Source: Byssovorax sp.
GTDB lineage: Bacteria; Myxococcota_A; Polyangia; Polyangiales; Polyangiaceae
DNA: 64,000 nt
Direction of reading: 5' to 3'
Assembly: GCA_025362495.1 (NCBI GenBank)
Contig: JANYGI010000126.1
Coordinates: 94,001-158,000, forward strand
In this document: positions 1 to 10,780 of the stretch, in pieces
Layout of the letters: the number at the start of each line of letters is the position of its first letter
How positions within the stretch are numbered: the first letter of the stretch is position 1
The notes under the pieces: model-generated
Databases searched by the model: none
What the model was told of the DNA's origin: nothing
Seen by the model: the letters and a program-made list of their open reading frames with translations, nothing else
Made by a program: the position numbers and the translations under genes

Positions 1-24
1 CTCGTGCTACAGTCGCGCAATTCT

Positions 25-762
25 ATGCGTCTGGGCATCTTCAGCGACACGCACGCCAACTATGAGGCGCTCAGCGCTGTGCTGGAGGCGTACCGCCGAG
101 AACGAATCGACGTCTACTACTGCCTCGGTGACACCGTCGGCTACGGTGGGTCGCCGAACGAGTGCGCGGATCTCGTCCGCAAAATTGCGAAGAAGACGAT
201 CCTGGGCAACCACGACGCGGCTGTCGCCGGACGCATGGACTACTCGTATTACTACGAGGCAGCTCGCCAGGCGCTCGACACCCACGCGGCGATGCTCACC
301 GCCGAGAACGCCGCCTGGCTCAAGAGCCTGACGTACCAGGAGCGCCTGACGGACATCAACGTCGACCTCTGCCACGGCTCGCCGGTGCGCCTCGAAGAGT
401 TCGAGTACATCTTCGCCCCCGAGCAAGCGCGCGAGTGCCTGCCGATGTGGAACGAGCTCGGCCACATCACGCTGATCGGCCACTCGCACCTCTGCAAGGT
501 CTTCGCCCTCTCGCCCTCCACGGTGGAAGAGCTGGCTCCGCAAGACTTCACCCTCGAAGAGGGCCGCAAGTACATCGTGAGCGTCGGCTCCGTCGGCCAG
601 CCCCGCGACTACGACAACCGCGCGAGCTACACGATCTACGACAGCGAAACGAAGCGCTTCGAGTTCAAGCGCATCGAGTACGACATCGAGACCGCGGCGG
701 AAAAAGTCCTCCGCGCCAAGCTCGAGCGCAACTTCGCGCATCGACTTTACATCGGCGTTTGA
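25..762 (+). CDS. Metallophosphoesterase (calcineurin-like, YfcE/MJ0936-type)
   Basis: Cytoplasmic binuclear-metal phosphoesterase, probably acting on phosphomono- or diesters; the substrate cannot be read from sequence. All family motifs are visible: D-x-H in GIFSDTHAN near the N-terminus, GD in CLGDTVGYG, GNHD in ILGNHDA, the mid-protein His in DLCHGSP and GHSH in IGHSHL. About 245 residues is normal for the family. I start at the ATG at 25 because the core strand begins two residues later; an in-frame GTG at 4 would add seven residues and the window edge prevents checking further upstream. The gene stands alone, with hairpins just after its stop. Function at family level is secure. Confidence 0.88.
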   Translation: MRLGIFSDTHANYEALSAVLEAYRRERIDVYYCLGDTVGYGGSPNECADLVRKIAKKTILGNHDAAVAGRMDYSYYYEAARQALDTHAAMLTAENAAWLKSLTYQERLTDINVDLCHGSPVRLEEFEYIFAPEQARECLPMWNELGHITLIGHSHLCKVFALSPSTVEELAPQDFTLEEGRKYIVSVGSVGQPRDYDNRASYTIYDSETKRFEFKRIEYDIETAAEKVLRAKLERNFAHRLYIGV

Positions 763-764
763 GC

Positions 765-819
765 CGCACGCTCTGAGCGTGCGACGTCCTTCCTCCCTGG
801 CGCTGCCTCGGAGGGAGGA
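765..819 (+). terminator. Two tandem hairpins after the phosphoesterase gene, candidate terminator
   Basis: Three bases after the stop lies a perfect 8-bp stem (765-772 with 776-783, loop CTG), then a second perfect 8-bp stem (791-798 with 812-819, 13-nt loop). Neither is followed by a clear T-run, so a role in ending transcription or protecting the 3' end is inferred. Confidence 0.4.
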
Positions 820-820
820 G

Positions 821-999
821 AATTCAACGCAATGGCGCCAGGGCGCAGAGGCGCAAAAAAATCGACGCGGCACCTCCGCGCGTCACCGTGGCTGCGTTCA
901 GCACCGTGAATTCGATCCGGTGATTGATCTCCGTCGAAGCCTGGAAGCGTGACGTCGACTTTTTTGCGTCTCTGCGTCTCCGCGCCTTTGCGTTGAAAT
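821..999. repeat. Long imperfect inverted repeat, about 46-bp arms, intergenic
   Basis: The left arm (821-866) reads TTCAACGCAATGGCG... and ends in an A-run. The right arm (954-999) is close to its reverse complement, with a T-run then GCGTCTCTGCGTC and ending GCGTTGAA. About 87 bp lie between them. The A-run and T-run sit at the inner ends, so each arm has a purine-rich GCGCAGAGGCGCA core. The arrangement suggests a MITE-like or REP-like element, or a bidirectional structure between convergent genes. No ORF is present in it. Confidence 0.6.
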
Positions 1000-1019
1000 C
1001 CGGGTCCGCTCTGGATCCG

Positions 1020-1871
1020 CTATTTCCCGCGGCGTTTCCTGCAGTGCACGAGCATCGTCGCGGATGACGACTCGAGCGGGGCGCGGAAGAAGTCGCCGTA
1101 ACGCTCGGTGATCTCCAACCCGTTGTAGTGCAGCAGCATCTCCAGCTCTTGCGGGTAGAGCTGGCGGTGGGCGAGCGGCGTCATCCAGCTCTCGCTGCCG
1201 TCGACGGGGAGGAATTCCATCGCGACGAAGAGGATCTGGCGCAGGCCGTCGTAGTCGAAGCGCTCCGTGTAGCGGACCATCTTGCCCGGGCCGCCGTCCT
1301 CGTCGGGGTAGCGGAAGCGCGGCGCGTGGAAGGCGCGGCCGGGATCGCGCGACAGCTCCAGCGGCTGCGGGATCGACACGTCGAGGACGAGCTCGCCGCG
1401 CGGCGTGAGGTGCGTGAGGGCGCGGGCGAAGAAGCGCTCGAGATCATCGCGCGTGTAGAGGTGCAGGAGGGCGTTGAAAGGGCAAAACACCAGCGGAAAG
1501 CGCTGCGAAAGGCGGACCTTGCGCATGTCGCCGCGGTGCAGATGCACGCGCTCGCGCACGTCGGCCGGCTCGTCCTTCAGGCGGACGCGCAGATCGGCCA
1601 GCATTGTCGACGAGAGATCCACGCCGTGGACAGCGACGCCGCTCCGCCCGAGCGGGATGGTGATCCGTCCGTTGCCGCAGCCGTACTCCAGCGCCGGCCC
1701 GCCGCGCTCGACAGCCAGCTCGACGTAGTAGCGCACGTCCTCGACGCGGCTCCGGTACGTCTTGGTGTAGTACGCCGGATCTTCGTAGTGGGCCGCGGAT
1801 CCGGCCTCGAGCTCACGGTCGATCTTCTTCACGACGACGATTGCTCGGGGTCGACGCGGCGCTGCCGTCAC
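1020..1871 (-). CDS. Class I SAM-dependent methyltransferase
   Basis: Rossmann-fold methyltransferase of the Methyltransf_25/11 type. Motif I (ALEYGCGNGRITIPL) lies near residues 60-75, the acidic strand-2 end is GVDLSS, and a GDMR segment follows as motif II/III. The C-terminal half (MVRYTERFDYDG, FLPVDGSESW) resembles the small beta insertion of methyltransferases acting on small molecules, but no substrate can be named. The GTG at 1871 is uncertain: no clear ribosome site precedes it, and a later GTG (VVVKKID) is possible. The gene lies 55 bp downstream of rpoZ on the same strand and may be co-transcribed. Confidence 0.8.
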   Translation of the reverse strand: MTAAPRRPRAIVVVKKIDRELEAGSAAHYEDPAYYTKTYRSRVEDVRYYVELAVERGGPALEYGCGNGRITIPLGRSGVAVHGVDLSSTMLADLRVRLKDEPADVRERVHLHRGDMRKVRLSQRFPLVFCPFNALLHLYTRDDLERFFARALTHLTPRGELVLDVSIPQPLELSRDPGRAFHAPRFRYPDEDGGPGKMVRYTERFDYDGLRQILFVAMEFLPVDGSESWMTPLAHRQLYPQELEMLLHYNGLEITERYGDFFRAPLESSSATMLVHCRKRRGK

Positions 1872-1926
1872 GAACGCGCCGCCCGGTAGAAGGGAGCAGG
1901 CGCGTCCGTGCTTCAGCGTCGGCGGC

Positions 1927-2169
1927 TCAGCGCGGGTTGAGCGCGTGCTGCTGGGCGACCCACTCGTTCACGACTTCGTGGGTGTTGCGGTGAAAGTGGA
2001 CCTTGCCGGCGGCGATTTCGCGCAGGCTCGTCACGGCGGGCTTGTTCTTCGTGCGGACCAGAGCGTCCGAGCCCTTCATGAGCTGGCGGGTGCGGGTGGC
2101 TGCGAGAACGACGAGGGCGAAGCGGTTTTCTTCGCGCTCCAGGCAATCTTCAACGGTGACGCGTGCCAT
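1927..2169 (-). CDS. rpoZ: DNA-directed RNA polymerase omega subunit
   Basis: Eighty-residue omega subunit that helps assemble and stabilise the beta-prime subunit of RNA polymerase. It begins [11 protein letters not shown], followed by [16 protein letters not shown], the signature helix of the family, and then a less conserved tail. I start at the ATG at 2169, which gives the canonical N-terminus; an upstream in-frame start at 2205 would add 12 unlikely residues. The Shine-Dalgarno is poor (a C-rich stretch). It is divergent from pyrH with about 100 bp between the two starts, which must hold both promoters. Confidence 0.92.
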   Translation of the reverse strand: MARVTVEDCLEREENRFALVVLAATRTRQLMKGSDALVRTKNKPAVTSLREIAAGKVHFHRNTHEVVNEWVAQQHALNPR

Positions 2170-2272
2170 AGGGGGCGGGAACAGTACCCAAGGACGGACG
2201 CGCACGCAAGCTGCGCGCCCGACCGCCCACGCCCACGTTGCGGTCAGGGGCCCGTGCGGCTAGGAACCCGCG

Positions 2273-3037
2273 GTGCGAAGCGAGATTGATTCCCTCCTCC
2301 CGCCTCCTCATGCTCCCCACCCGGAGCTCGCCTACCACCGCATCGTCCTGAAGCTGAGCGGCGAAGCCCTCTGCGGGGTCGACGGGGGCTTCGGCATCCA
2401 CCCCGAGACGCTCCAGCGCGTCGCGGCCGAGCTGGCCGAGCTCCAGCGCCTCGGCGTGCAGGTCGGCGTCGTCGTCGGCGGCGGCAACATCTTCCGCGGC
2501 CTCAAGGGCGCCAGCGCGGGGATGGATCGCTCGCAGAGCGACTACATGGGCATGCTCGCGACGGTGATCAACTCGCTCGCGCTGCAAGACGCCCTCGAAA
2601 AAGCGGGCGCCGCGACGCGGGTGATGACGGCGCTCGAGATCAAGCAGGTGGCCGAGCCGTACATTCGTCGGCGCGCGATGCGGCACCTCGAGAAGGGAAA
2701 CATCGTGATCTTCGCGGCGGGAACGGGCAATCCGTTCTTCTCCACCGACACGGCGGCGGCCCTGCGCGCGATGGAGATCCAGGCCCAGGCGCTCTTCAAG
2801 GCGACCAAGGTCGAGGGCATCTACGATCGCGATCCGGTGCGCCACCCGGGCGCGCAGATGTTCGGTCGGCTCTCGTACGACCGCTTCCTCAACGAGCGCA
2901 TCGGCGTGATGGACTCGACGGCCGTGACGCTCTGCCGTGAAAACAAGATGCCGATCCGCGTCTTCAAGCTGATGACCCGGGGAAACATCCTCCGCGTCTG
3001 CAAGGGCGAAGAGATCGGGACGATCGTCGAGGGGTGA
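2273..3037 (+). CDS. pyrH: UMP kinase (uridylate kinase)
   Basis: Phosphorylates UMP to UDP using ATP in pyrimidine nucleotide synthesis; bacterial enzymes of this amino-acid-kinase fold are hexamers. Visible are the ATP-binding start VLKLSGEAL, the glycine loop [12 protein letters not shown], the UMP-binding segment [27 protein letters not shown], and the Asp-bearing [10 protein letters not shown]. At 254 residues it is slightly longer than usual because of a 20-residue N-terminal extension. The GTG at 2273 has AGGA about 7 nt upstream. The next gene follows closely on the same strand. Confidence 0.96.
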   Translation: MRSEIDSLLPPPHAPHPELAYHRIVLKLSGEALCGVDGGFGIHPETLQRVAAELAELQRLGVQVGVVVGGGNIFRGLKGASAGMDRSQSDYMGMLATVINSLALQDALEKAGAATRVMTALEIKQVAEPYIRRRAMRHLEKGNIVIFAAGTGNPFFSTDTAAALRAMEIQAQALFKATKVEGIYDRDPVRHPGAQMFGRLSYDRFLNERIGVMDSTAVTLCRENKMPIRVFKLMTRGNILRVCKGEEIGTIVEG

Positions 3038-3096
3038 GATCGCGGGGCGTCGACAGTGGCTTCCCGCAGCCGGGAATCATGCTAAATCGCCGGCCG

Positions 3097-4212
3097 ATGA
3101 ACCGCCGCCCGGCCCACGCCCTCCTCGCCCTTGTCGGTGTCGCTTGCCTCGTCGGCGGCTGCAACGAGTCGTCGATCAAGGCCCAGCAACAGGGCGAAGC
3201 CGGGCCGCCGATCGCGGGGCTGAACGCGCAGGACGCCGCGCGCGTCATCGCGAAGGTCGGCGATCGGCCGATCACCCTCGGCGACTACGCCAAGACGCTC
3301 GACCGGATGGACCCCTTCGATCGCCTTCGTTACCAGACGAAAGAGCGTCGTCGCGAGCTCCTGAACGAGATGGTCAACGTCGAGCTGCTCGCCGCCGAGG
3401 CCAAGCGCCGCGGCCTCGACAAGGAGCCCGAGACGGAGGACGCAGTGCGCACCATCCTCCGCGACGCGATGCTCGCCGAGTCGCGATCGGATCTGCCGAC
3501 GCCGGCCGAGATCCCGATGGCCGACGTCAACGCGTACTTCGAGGCCAACGCCGAGAAGTTCAGCGAGCCCGAGCGCCGCCGCGTCGCCGCCGTGGTCCTG
3601 GCCGACAAGAAAGACGCCGCGAAGATCCTCAAGGAAGCGCAGAAGGCCGCGACGCCCGCGGCCTGGGGCGATCTCTTCGCGAAGTACTCGACCACCGCGC
3701 CGAAGGGGAAGAACGCGGGCAACCCGGCCGAGCTCGCGGGCGACCTCGGCATCGTCGGGCCGATGAGCGATCCCAAGGGCGGCAACCCGCGCGTCCCCGA
3801 CGCCGTGCGCGCCGCGGCCTTCACGCTGCCCGCCGTGGGCGCCGTCGCCGCCGACATCGTCGAGGCCGAGGGCAAGGTCTACATCGTGCGGCTCAACGGC
3901 ATCACGCCGTCGCACCGCCGCACGGTGGGCGAGTCCGAGCGATCGATCCGCGTGCTCTTGCTGCAGGAGCGCATGCTCAAGAAAGAGCGCGATCTCGAGG
4001 CCGAGCTGCGCAAGAAGTACCCCGTGCAGATCGACGATCAGGCCCTCGCGCAGGTGAAGATCCCGAGCGGGATGGATCGCTGGTTCGCGATGGACTCGAA
4101 GATGTGGCCACAGGGCGACGAGGCGCCGCCCGCGGGCAGCGCCGCGGTCCCGGCGGCGCCGGTCGTGGACGGCGGCGCGCCCCCTGCGCCGACGGTCGAT
4201 GGCGGTCGCTGA
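3097..4212 (+). CDS. Parvulin-type peptidyl-prolyl isomerase lipoprotein (SurA/PrsA-like)
   Basis: Predicted envelope foldase. Starting at the ATG at 3097 gives a type II signal peptide ending in the lipobox LVGGC about 22 residues in; upstream starts at 3034 and 3079 would only lengthen the n-region. A SurA-N-like helical segment (KVGDRPITLGDYAKTLD, then RRRELLNEMVNVELLA) precedes a parvulin domain (EPERRRVAAVVLAD ... DLGIVGPM ... AAFTLPAVGAV ... YIVRLNGI). The C-terminus is Pro/Ala/Gly-rich. It lies just after pyrH and overlaps the next gene by 14 nt, suggesting an operon. The isomerase site is family-level inference. Confidence 0.85.
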   Translation: MNRRPAHALLALVGVACLVGGCNESSIKAQQQGEAGPPIAGLNAQDAARVIAKVGDRPITLGDYAKTLDRMDPFDRLRYQTKERRRELLNEMVNVELLAAEAKRRGLDKEPETEDAVRTILRDAMLAESRSDLPTPAEIPMADVNAYFEANAEKFSEPERRRVAAVVLADKKDAAKILKEAQKAATPAAWGDLFAKYSTTAPKGKNAGNPAELAGDLGIVGPMSDPKGGNPRVPDAVRAAAFTLPAVGAVAADIVEAEGKVYIVRLNGITPSHRRTVGESERSIRVLLLQERMLKKERDLEAELRKKYPVQIDDQALAQVKIPSGMDRWFAMDSKMWPQGDEAPPAGSAAVPAAPVVDGGAPPAPTVDGGR

Positions 4213-5362
4213 GCGTCGTCGGCTGCCGCAGATCGCTGCCGCCGCCGACGAGGCGACGCCGCCGTCGCAGCCGCGCCCGCGCGCCCACGCGAAGAAGAAG
4301 CGCCGCGACTGGACGTCGGAGCTGCGCGAATCGCTGCGATCCGCGGCCGATCTGGCGAAGGCGTTCGCGCTGACGCCGGCCGAGATCGAGGGCGCCGCGC
4401 GCGCCGAGCAGGCCGGGTTGCCGATCCGGATCACGCCGTACTACCTCGCGCTCTGCGACAAGCACGACGCCTCGTGCCCGATCCGCAAGCAGTGCGTGCC
4501 CGTCGCCGACGAGTCGACGACGATCCCGGGCGACCTCGCCGATCCCCTCGGCGAAGAGGCCCACGAGGTCGCGCCGCACCTCGTCCAGCGCTACCCGGAT
4601 CGCGCCCTCCTCCTCGCGACGGATCACTGCGGCGTGTACTGCCGCTTCTGCACGCGCTCGCGCATGGTCGGCGACGGCGGCGGCGCGGTGTCGCTCGACA
4701 AGCTCGCGCCGGCGTTCGCGTACCTCGAGGCGCACCCCGAGGTCCGCGATCTGATCATCAGCGGCGGCGATCCCCTGACGCTCTCGACCGATCGCCTCGT
4801 GCGGCTGCTCGAGCGCGTCCGCTCCGTGAAGAGCATCGAGACGATCCGCCTCGCCACGCGCGTGCCGGTGACGCTCCCGTCGCGGATCACGGCCGAGCTC
4901 GTGCGCGCGCTGCGACCGTTCCACCCGATCTGGGTGATGACGCATTTCAACCACCCGAAAGAGCTGACGGCGGCCTCGGAGCGCGCGTGCCTGCGCCTCG
5001 TCGACGCGGGCTTCCCGGTGATGAACCAGACCGTGCTGCTGCGCGGGATCAACGACGACCCCGACACTCTCGAGGCCCTCTTTCGCGGCCTCGTTCGCCG
5101 ACGCGTGCGCCCGTATTACCTGCTCCAGGCCGACCCGGTGAAGGGCACCGGCCACCTGCGCACGTCGGTCGCAAAAGGCATCGAGATCATGGAGCGCTTG
5201 CAAGGGCGCCTGAGCGGCATCGCCTTGCCGAAGCTGATCGTCGACACCCCCGGCGGCATGGGCAAAGTCCCCATCGGCCCCGACTACGTGGTCGAGCGCA
5301 GCGAAGGCCGGACCCTCTTCCGCACCCACCGCGGCGTCACCGTCGAATACCTCGATCCCTAG
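4199..5362 (+). CDS. KamA-family radical SAM enzyme (lysine 2,3-aminomutase / EpmB-like)
   Basis: Radical SAM, PLP-dependent aminomutase family. The [4Fe-4S] motif CX3CX2C is at Cys144, Cys148 and Cys151 (CGVYCRFC), SAM-binding glycines occur in IISGGDPL, and the PLP lysine motif appears as TPGGMGK near residue 356. A KamA-type N-terminal segment (YYLALCDKHDASCPIRKQ) is kept, plus an extra basic 40-residue N-terminus. True lysine aminomutases make beta-lysine, while EpmB works with EpmA on elongation factor P. No epmA, efp or other lysine gene is nearby, so the substrate is open. The ATG overlaps the upstream lipoprotein gene by 14 nt. Confidence 0.85.
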   Translation: MAVAERRRLPQIAAAADEATPPSQPRPRAHAKKKRRDWTSELRESLRSAADLAKAFALTPAEIEGAARAEQAGLPIRITPYYLALCDKHDASCPIRKQCVPVADESTTIPGDLADPLGEEAHEVAPHLVQRYPDRALLLATDHCGVYCRFCTRSRMVGDGGGAVSLDKLAPAFAYLEAHPEVRDLIISGGDPLTLSTDRLVRLLERVRSVKSIETIRLATRVPVTLPSRITAELVRALRPFHPIWVMTHFNHPKELTAASERACLRLVDAGFPVMNQTVLLRGINDDPDTLEALFRGLVRRRVRPYYLLQADPVKGTGHLRTSVAKGIEIMERLQGRLSGIALPKLIVDTPGGMGKVPIGPDYVVERSEGRTLFRTHRGVTVEYLDP

Positions 5363-5369
5363 TCCCCGC

Positions 5370-8087
5370 TCAGCGCTTCGGGCGGAGCGAGTGCGCGACA
5401 CGAAAGCCGATGCCGGTGCTGCGCATCAACGCGAAGAAGCGCGACCGCGCGGCGGAGCGGCAGTACTCGGCCGTCGACATCCAGTTGCCGGAGCGGATCA
5501 TCCGCAGCGTCGACGCGCCGCGCTCGATCTCGGTACCCGGTTCGGGCTCGCCGACGGCGTTCGCCCAGGTTCGCTCGCCGTGGACGTCGCCCATCCATTC
5601 GCGCATTCCGCCGGCGAGATCGCGCACGCCATAGGGCGACGCATCGATCGGGAACGTCCCGACAGGCTCGGCCTGCGGCATGAACGATCGCGAGGCTCGC
5701 ATCAGGCAGAACGTCGGATCGAAGTGATCGCCCCACGGGTGCGTGCGACCGTCGGCGCCGCGGCCTGCCTTCTCCCACTCGAGCTCGGTGGGGAGCCGGA
5801 TTTCGAGGCCTTCGACCTCCGTGCGCCAGCGACAGTAGGCGACGGCGTCGAACCAGTTCACCAGCGTCACCGGCACGTTCCAGAGGTGGCCCTCCTCGAT
5901 CGGAAACATCGTGCGAGCCTCCCCTTCGATGATCACGTCGAGCGGGCGCCACTTGCCCGTCTCGTCGAGCTCGACCGAGAACCCCTCGGAGCCGCGCGAG
6001 TCGTGCGGGCTGCGCCGCCGCGCCAGCTCGGGATCGATCTGCTGGAGGTGATCGAGGAACGCGCAGTACTCGCGGAACGTCACGGGAAAGCGGGCGATGG
6101 CGAAATCGGCGACCTCGGCTTCACAGCGCGCGAGCGCCGACGGCGCCACGGGATCGCCTCCCATGATGAATGGCCCGCCTGCAACATACGCGTAGCTCGA
6201 GCCGATCTCGGCGTCGGTGTAGAGGTTGATCTCGGCGCGCAGGTGCTGCCCGCGCTTGAGCACCGCGGGATAGCGCACCTCGCGGAAGCGAGGGTGCTTG
6301 AGCACGAGCAGGTAGCTCCCGGGCGGGAGCCGCGTCTCGCGCAGCGGCGTTCGACCGATGTAGCGCTGCTCCCCGGGGACGAGCACGCGATCTTGCTCGG
6401 TGTAGCGATAGGCCATCACCACGACGCCGGGCACGCCAGAGTCGATCGACACCGCGGCGTCGGCGTTGAGGAGAGCGGCGTAGCGGCCGACGTCGTACTC
6501 GGCGACGAGCGCCTCGTAGTACACCTGCAGGGCGGGGCGACGCTCTTGCTCGGCCTCGATCGCGCGGGACCAGTACAGATCGGCGAGGCCCGATCGCGCG
6601 TCGATGAGCTCGGGATCGTAGCCGAGCGCCTTGGTGTAGAGATCGATCGCCGAGGCCATCGCCGAGGCCTGGTCGCGCTCGACCTGCGCGGCGCGATCCT
6701 CGAGCGCCCAGCCCGGCCTCTTGCGCTCGATCGGCTCGAAGCCCTTGATGTCCTGGAGCATGCGGCGCGCGTCGGCGACGAGCTGATCGCGCTCGCGCCC
6801 GAGGGTGCGGCTCCGTCCCACGGGCACCTTCGCGAGCTCGCAGAGGCGGCGCGCCTCTTCGCGACGACGGGTGCGCTCCTTCGCGCCCTCGAGGAACGCC
6901 TCGGCCTCGGCCACGACGCGATCGGCCGAGTCGGGTCGGAGCGCCGGATCCTTCTCGAGCATCGCGAGGCAGAGATCTTCGAGCAGCAGCGGGCAGTTGG
7001 GCACCAGCTCGCGCGGCGGGCGCGGCGTGCGGGTCTGCGTCGCCAGGATCACGCCGAGCAGCGTCGGCGCGTCGAACGGGTGCTCGCCGGTGAGGATCTC
7101 GTAGAGCACGACGCCGAGCGCGAAGAGATCGGATCGGTGATCGATGCGGGCGCGATCGCCGCGGATCTGCTCGGGCGAAATGTACCCCGGCGTGCCCGAG
7201 AGGCCGCTCGGCTCGCTCTCGCCGTGAGGAGCGGCGCCGTTGAAATGGAGCGGGCCGTCGGCGCTGCTCGTGCCGATGATCTTCGCGTTACCCCAGTCGG
7301 CCAGGTAGACCTCGCCGAAGTCGCCGAGGAGGATGTTCTCCGGCTTGATGTCGCGGTGGAGCAGGCCGCGCCGGTGCGCGTACGCCAGCGCGCGCGAGAT
7401 CTGGACGAACGCGCCGACGAGGCGGACCAGCGTCCAGTGCTGCCGCAGCTCGTCGCTGGCGAGCACGTCTTGCAGGCTCTGCCGCTTGACGACGCGCATC
7501 GTGTAGTAGGGCTGCCCGCCCGGGAGCATGCCGATGTCGTAGACGGGGACGACGTTGGGGTGCTCGAGCTGGGCGGTGACGCGCGCCTCGTGGATGAAGC
7601 GCTCGGCGACGCCGGGCGACGAGGCGTCGTCGTCTTTCAGCGTCTTCAGCGCGACGGTGCGCCCGATGATCCCGTCGCGGGCCATCACCACGCGGCCCGC
7701 GCCGCCGGAGCCGAGCTCCTCGGTCACGAGGTAACGCGGCTCGTCGGGATCGCGGTAGAGCAGGTCGCTCCCGCGCGGCTCGGGGAAGCCGCGCTTGCCG
7801 AGCGCGGCAGCGGCGCCGGCGATTGTCGCCCCGATCGCCAGCGTGCTCGTCGAGCTGCTCTTGCGCGGCGGTTCGCCCTCGCCTTCACCTTCGGCGCACT
7901 GGAGCAGGAGCTCGTCGAGCGACGCGGCGTCGAGGATGTTTTCGAAGAGATCGCGGGGGGAGGGACACGCGCCGAGCGTCCATCGACTGGCCGCGTCCCA
8001 GAGCACCTCTGGAGTGACGAGACCACGTGAGAGGGCCGCCGCGGCGATTGCGCGGACTTGCTGGGACGCGGAACGCTTCGGGGTCAC
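5370..8087 (-). CDS. Ser/Thr protein kinase with C-terminal FGE-sulfatase (SUMF1-like) domain
   Basis: A 905-residue fusion. Residues 1-115 are helical and unrecognised. The Hanks kinase spans about 119-395 with Lys148 in [14 protein letters not shown] at 244-251 and DWG in place of DFG at 264-266, then an APE-like SPEQ. A middle region contains a short PEGA-like segment ([14 protein letters not shown]). The last 260 residues form a formylglycine-generating-enzyme/SUMF1-like domain ([45 protein letters not shown]). Such kinase-FGE fusions occur in myxobacteria. No membrane segment is evident, so it is probably cytosolic. Confidence 0.9.
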   Translation of the reverse strand: MTPKRSASQQVRAIAAAALSRGLVTPEVLWDAASRWTLGACPSPRDLFENILDAASLDELLLQCAEGEGEGEPPRKSSSTSTLAIGATIAGAAAALGKRGFPEPRGSDLLYRDPDEPRYLVTEELGSGGAGRVVMARDGIIGRTVALKTLKDDDASSPGVAERFIHEARVTAQLEHPNVVPVYDIGMLPGGQPYYTMRVVKRQSLQDVLASDELRQHWTLVRLVGAFVQISRALAYAHRRGLLHRDIKPENILLGDFGEVYLADWGNAKIIGTSSADGPLHFNGAAPHGESEPSGLSGTPGYISPEQIRGDRARIDHRSDLFALGVVLYEILTGEHPFDAPTLLGVILATQTRTPRPPRELVPNCPLLLEDLCLAMLEKDPALRPDSADRVVAEAEAFLEGAKERTRRREEARRLCELAKVPVGRSRTLGRERDQLVADARRMLQDIKGFEPIERKRPGWALEDRAAQVERDQASAMASAIDLYTKALGYDPELIDARSGLADLYWSRAIEAEQERRPALQVYYEALVAEYDVGRYAALLNADAAVSIDSGVPGVVVMAYRYTEQDRVLVPGEQRYIGRTPLRETRLPPGSYLLVLKHPRFREVRYPAVLKRGQHLRAEINLYTDAEIGSSYAYVAGGPFIMGGDPVAPSALARCEAEVADFAIARFPVTFREYCAFLDHLQQIDPELARRRSPHDSRGSEGFSVELDETGKWRPLDVIIEGEARTMFPIEEGHLWNVPVTLVNWFDAVAYCRWRTEVEGLEIRLPTELEWEKAGRGADGRTHPWGDHFDPTFCLMRASRSFMPQAEPVGTFPIDASPYGVRDLAGGMREWMGDVHGERTWANAVGEPEPGTEIERGASTLRMIRSGNWMSTAEYCRSAARSRFFALMRSTGIGFRVAHSLRPKR

Positions 8088-8114
8088 GCCGTCCTGCCAG
8101 TCATGAGGGGGATT

Positions 8115-8567
8115 TTACTGCTTCACGAACGTGATCGAAACGAGATCCGACGATCCGTCGGCGTTCGGCACGGACGCACGCGTGAACTGGAGCGAGCAGC
8201 TGTTCGATGCGGCTGCCTTGAGCAGCACATCGAACGTCGCCTGCGAGCGGTTCTGATAGACCGCCACGTTCCAGGCTCCAGCGATCGCGCGGCATGCGAT
8301 CGGCTGGTAGGTGTCCGGGGGGTAGTACGTATCCGGGGGATAGTACGTGTCCGGGGGATAGAACGAGATGACCGCGAACGCGTGCGACGTCGCCGCGGTG
8401 TGCCTCAGCTTCTGGGCTGCGAAATTCGCATCGAGCCCATTCAGTATCTTCGTCGCACTGACGTAACCGGTAGCGAGAACTGAATTGCTGGCCGGATCTG
8501 CGGAGACGGGGCTCGGAACCAGAGCAAGCGCCAACGCAGCAACGGCCGCACCGATTTGGTATTTCAT
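8115..8567 (-). CDS. Small secreted protein of unknown function with three tandem PPDTYY repeats
   Basis: About 150 residues. The ATG at 8567 is chosen because GGAGG (8573-8577 on the complement) lies 5 nt upstream and because it opens a clean Sec signal peptide (MKYQIGAAVAALALALV, cleavage near PVSADP). A mature domain follows, with two Cys (ACRAIAGAW, SNSCSLQF) that could form one disulfide. The repeat PPDTYY occurs three times, encoded by an 18-bp tandem repeat. I recognise no family. It lies 27 bp upstream of the kinase/FGE gene on the same strand, so co-transcription is possible. Confidence 0.65.
   Translation of the reverse strand: MKYQIGAAVAALALALVPSPVSADPASNSVLATGYVSATKILNGLDANFAAQKLRHTAATSHAFAVISFYPPDTYYPPDTYYPPDTYQPIACRAIAGAWNVAVYQNRSQATFDVLLKAAASNSCSLQFTRASVPNADGSSDLVSITFVKQ
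8311..8364 (-). repeat. 18-bp tandem repeat, three copies, in frame
   Basis: Units at 8311-8328, 8329-8346 and 8347-8364 differ by only a few bases and encode three PPDTYY-type hexapeptides inside the small secreted protein. Because the unit is a multiple of 3, copy-number change would lengthen or shorten the loop without breaking the frame. Confidence 0.85.
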
Positions 8568-8572
8568 GTCGA

Positions 8573-8577
8573 CCTCC
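8573..8577 (-). promoter_or_regulatory. Shine-Dalgarno GGAGG that fixes the start at 8567
   Basis: On the minus strand GGAGG stands 5 nt before the ATG at 8567, supporting this start over the upstream in-frame start at 8594. Confidence 0.7.
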
Positions 8578-8885
8578 AAGTTGGCTGCATGCACCGAAGC
8601 GCATACGCCCTAGTTGAGCACCACCATAAAGGGGACCACGGCGTTGATGCAAGCAATGGTGAGGCTGTTTGCCGGGGCACCGTCATTTTCGTAATACCTT
8701 CGGCCACCATGTATTCAGAACACCGGGCGGGGAGGGGCCAGGCGCACTGAATTCGCGAAAATCGAGCTCGACGACGCTTCACATTCGCTACCCTGCGCGC
8801 GCGGGACGACGGAGCCTCGCGGCGTAGCGCGCCGGCATTCGCGACCCGATCGCGGCCTCCGCGCCCTCGTGCTACGGGCGGCGCC
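8578..8885. other. Gene-free divergent intergenic region
   Basis: About 310 bp between divergent genes. It should hold promoters for both the secreted protein and the carboxylase. Its middle (about 8620-8720) is less GC-rich than its surroundings. I cannot assign confident -35/-10 boxes and see no conserved RNA or ORF. Confidence 0.4.
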
Positions 8886-10484
<1,599 letters not shown>

Positions 10485-10722
10485 CTCGACGCGCGTGTAG
10501 CGCCCTCCGCTGCGGCGGATGAAAATCCATTGTAGTCGGCGTATTTCGCATGATTTGCAGCCGATGTGATGTTGCGTGCGGTGGAGCTGACGTGTAACAA
10601 CCGGGTCGCGATCAGGTGGCAGCTTGATCATCGAGAAGCTTGATTCGTCGCCTGTCCGGATGGGGTGCGCAGAGCCTGCCCTCGGGGCTCGACGACAAAG
10701 CGGCGTGCGCGACTTGGAAGCA

Positions 10723-10745
10723 GGTCACCGTTCTCACTGGTGACC
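10723..10745. promoter_or_regulatory. Perfect 7-bp inverted repeat upstream of a lipoprotein gene
   Basis: GGTCACC (10723-10729) and GGTGACC (10739-10745) flank a 9-nt spacer, 36 bp before the start at 10781. It may be an operator half-site pair or a leader hairpin; which one cannot be decided from one copy. Confidence 0.4.
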
Positions 10746-10780
10746 ACGAACGAACGTCACGAGTTGTTGGAGATATGAGC

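Noticed and set aside
5391..8030. 879-residue plus-strand frame opposite the kinase/FGE gene
   Set aside because: Antisense shadow of a recognised kinase; no domain and composition typical of reversed high-GC coding.
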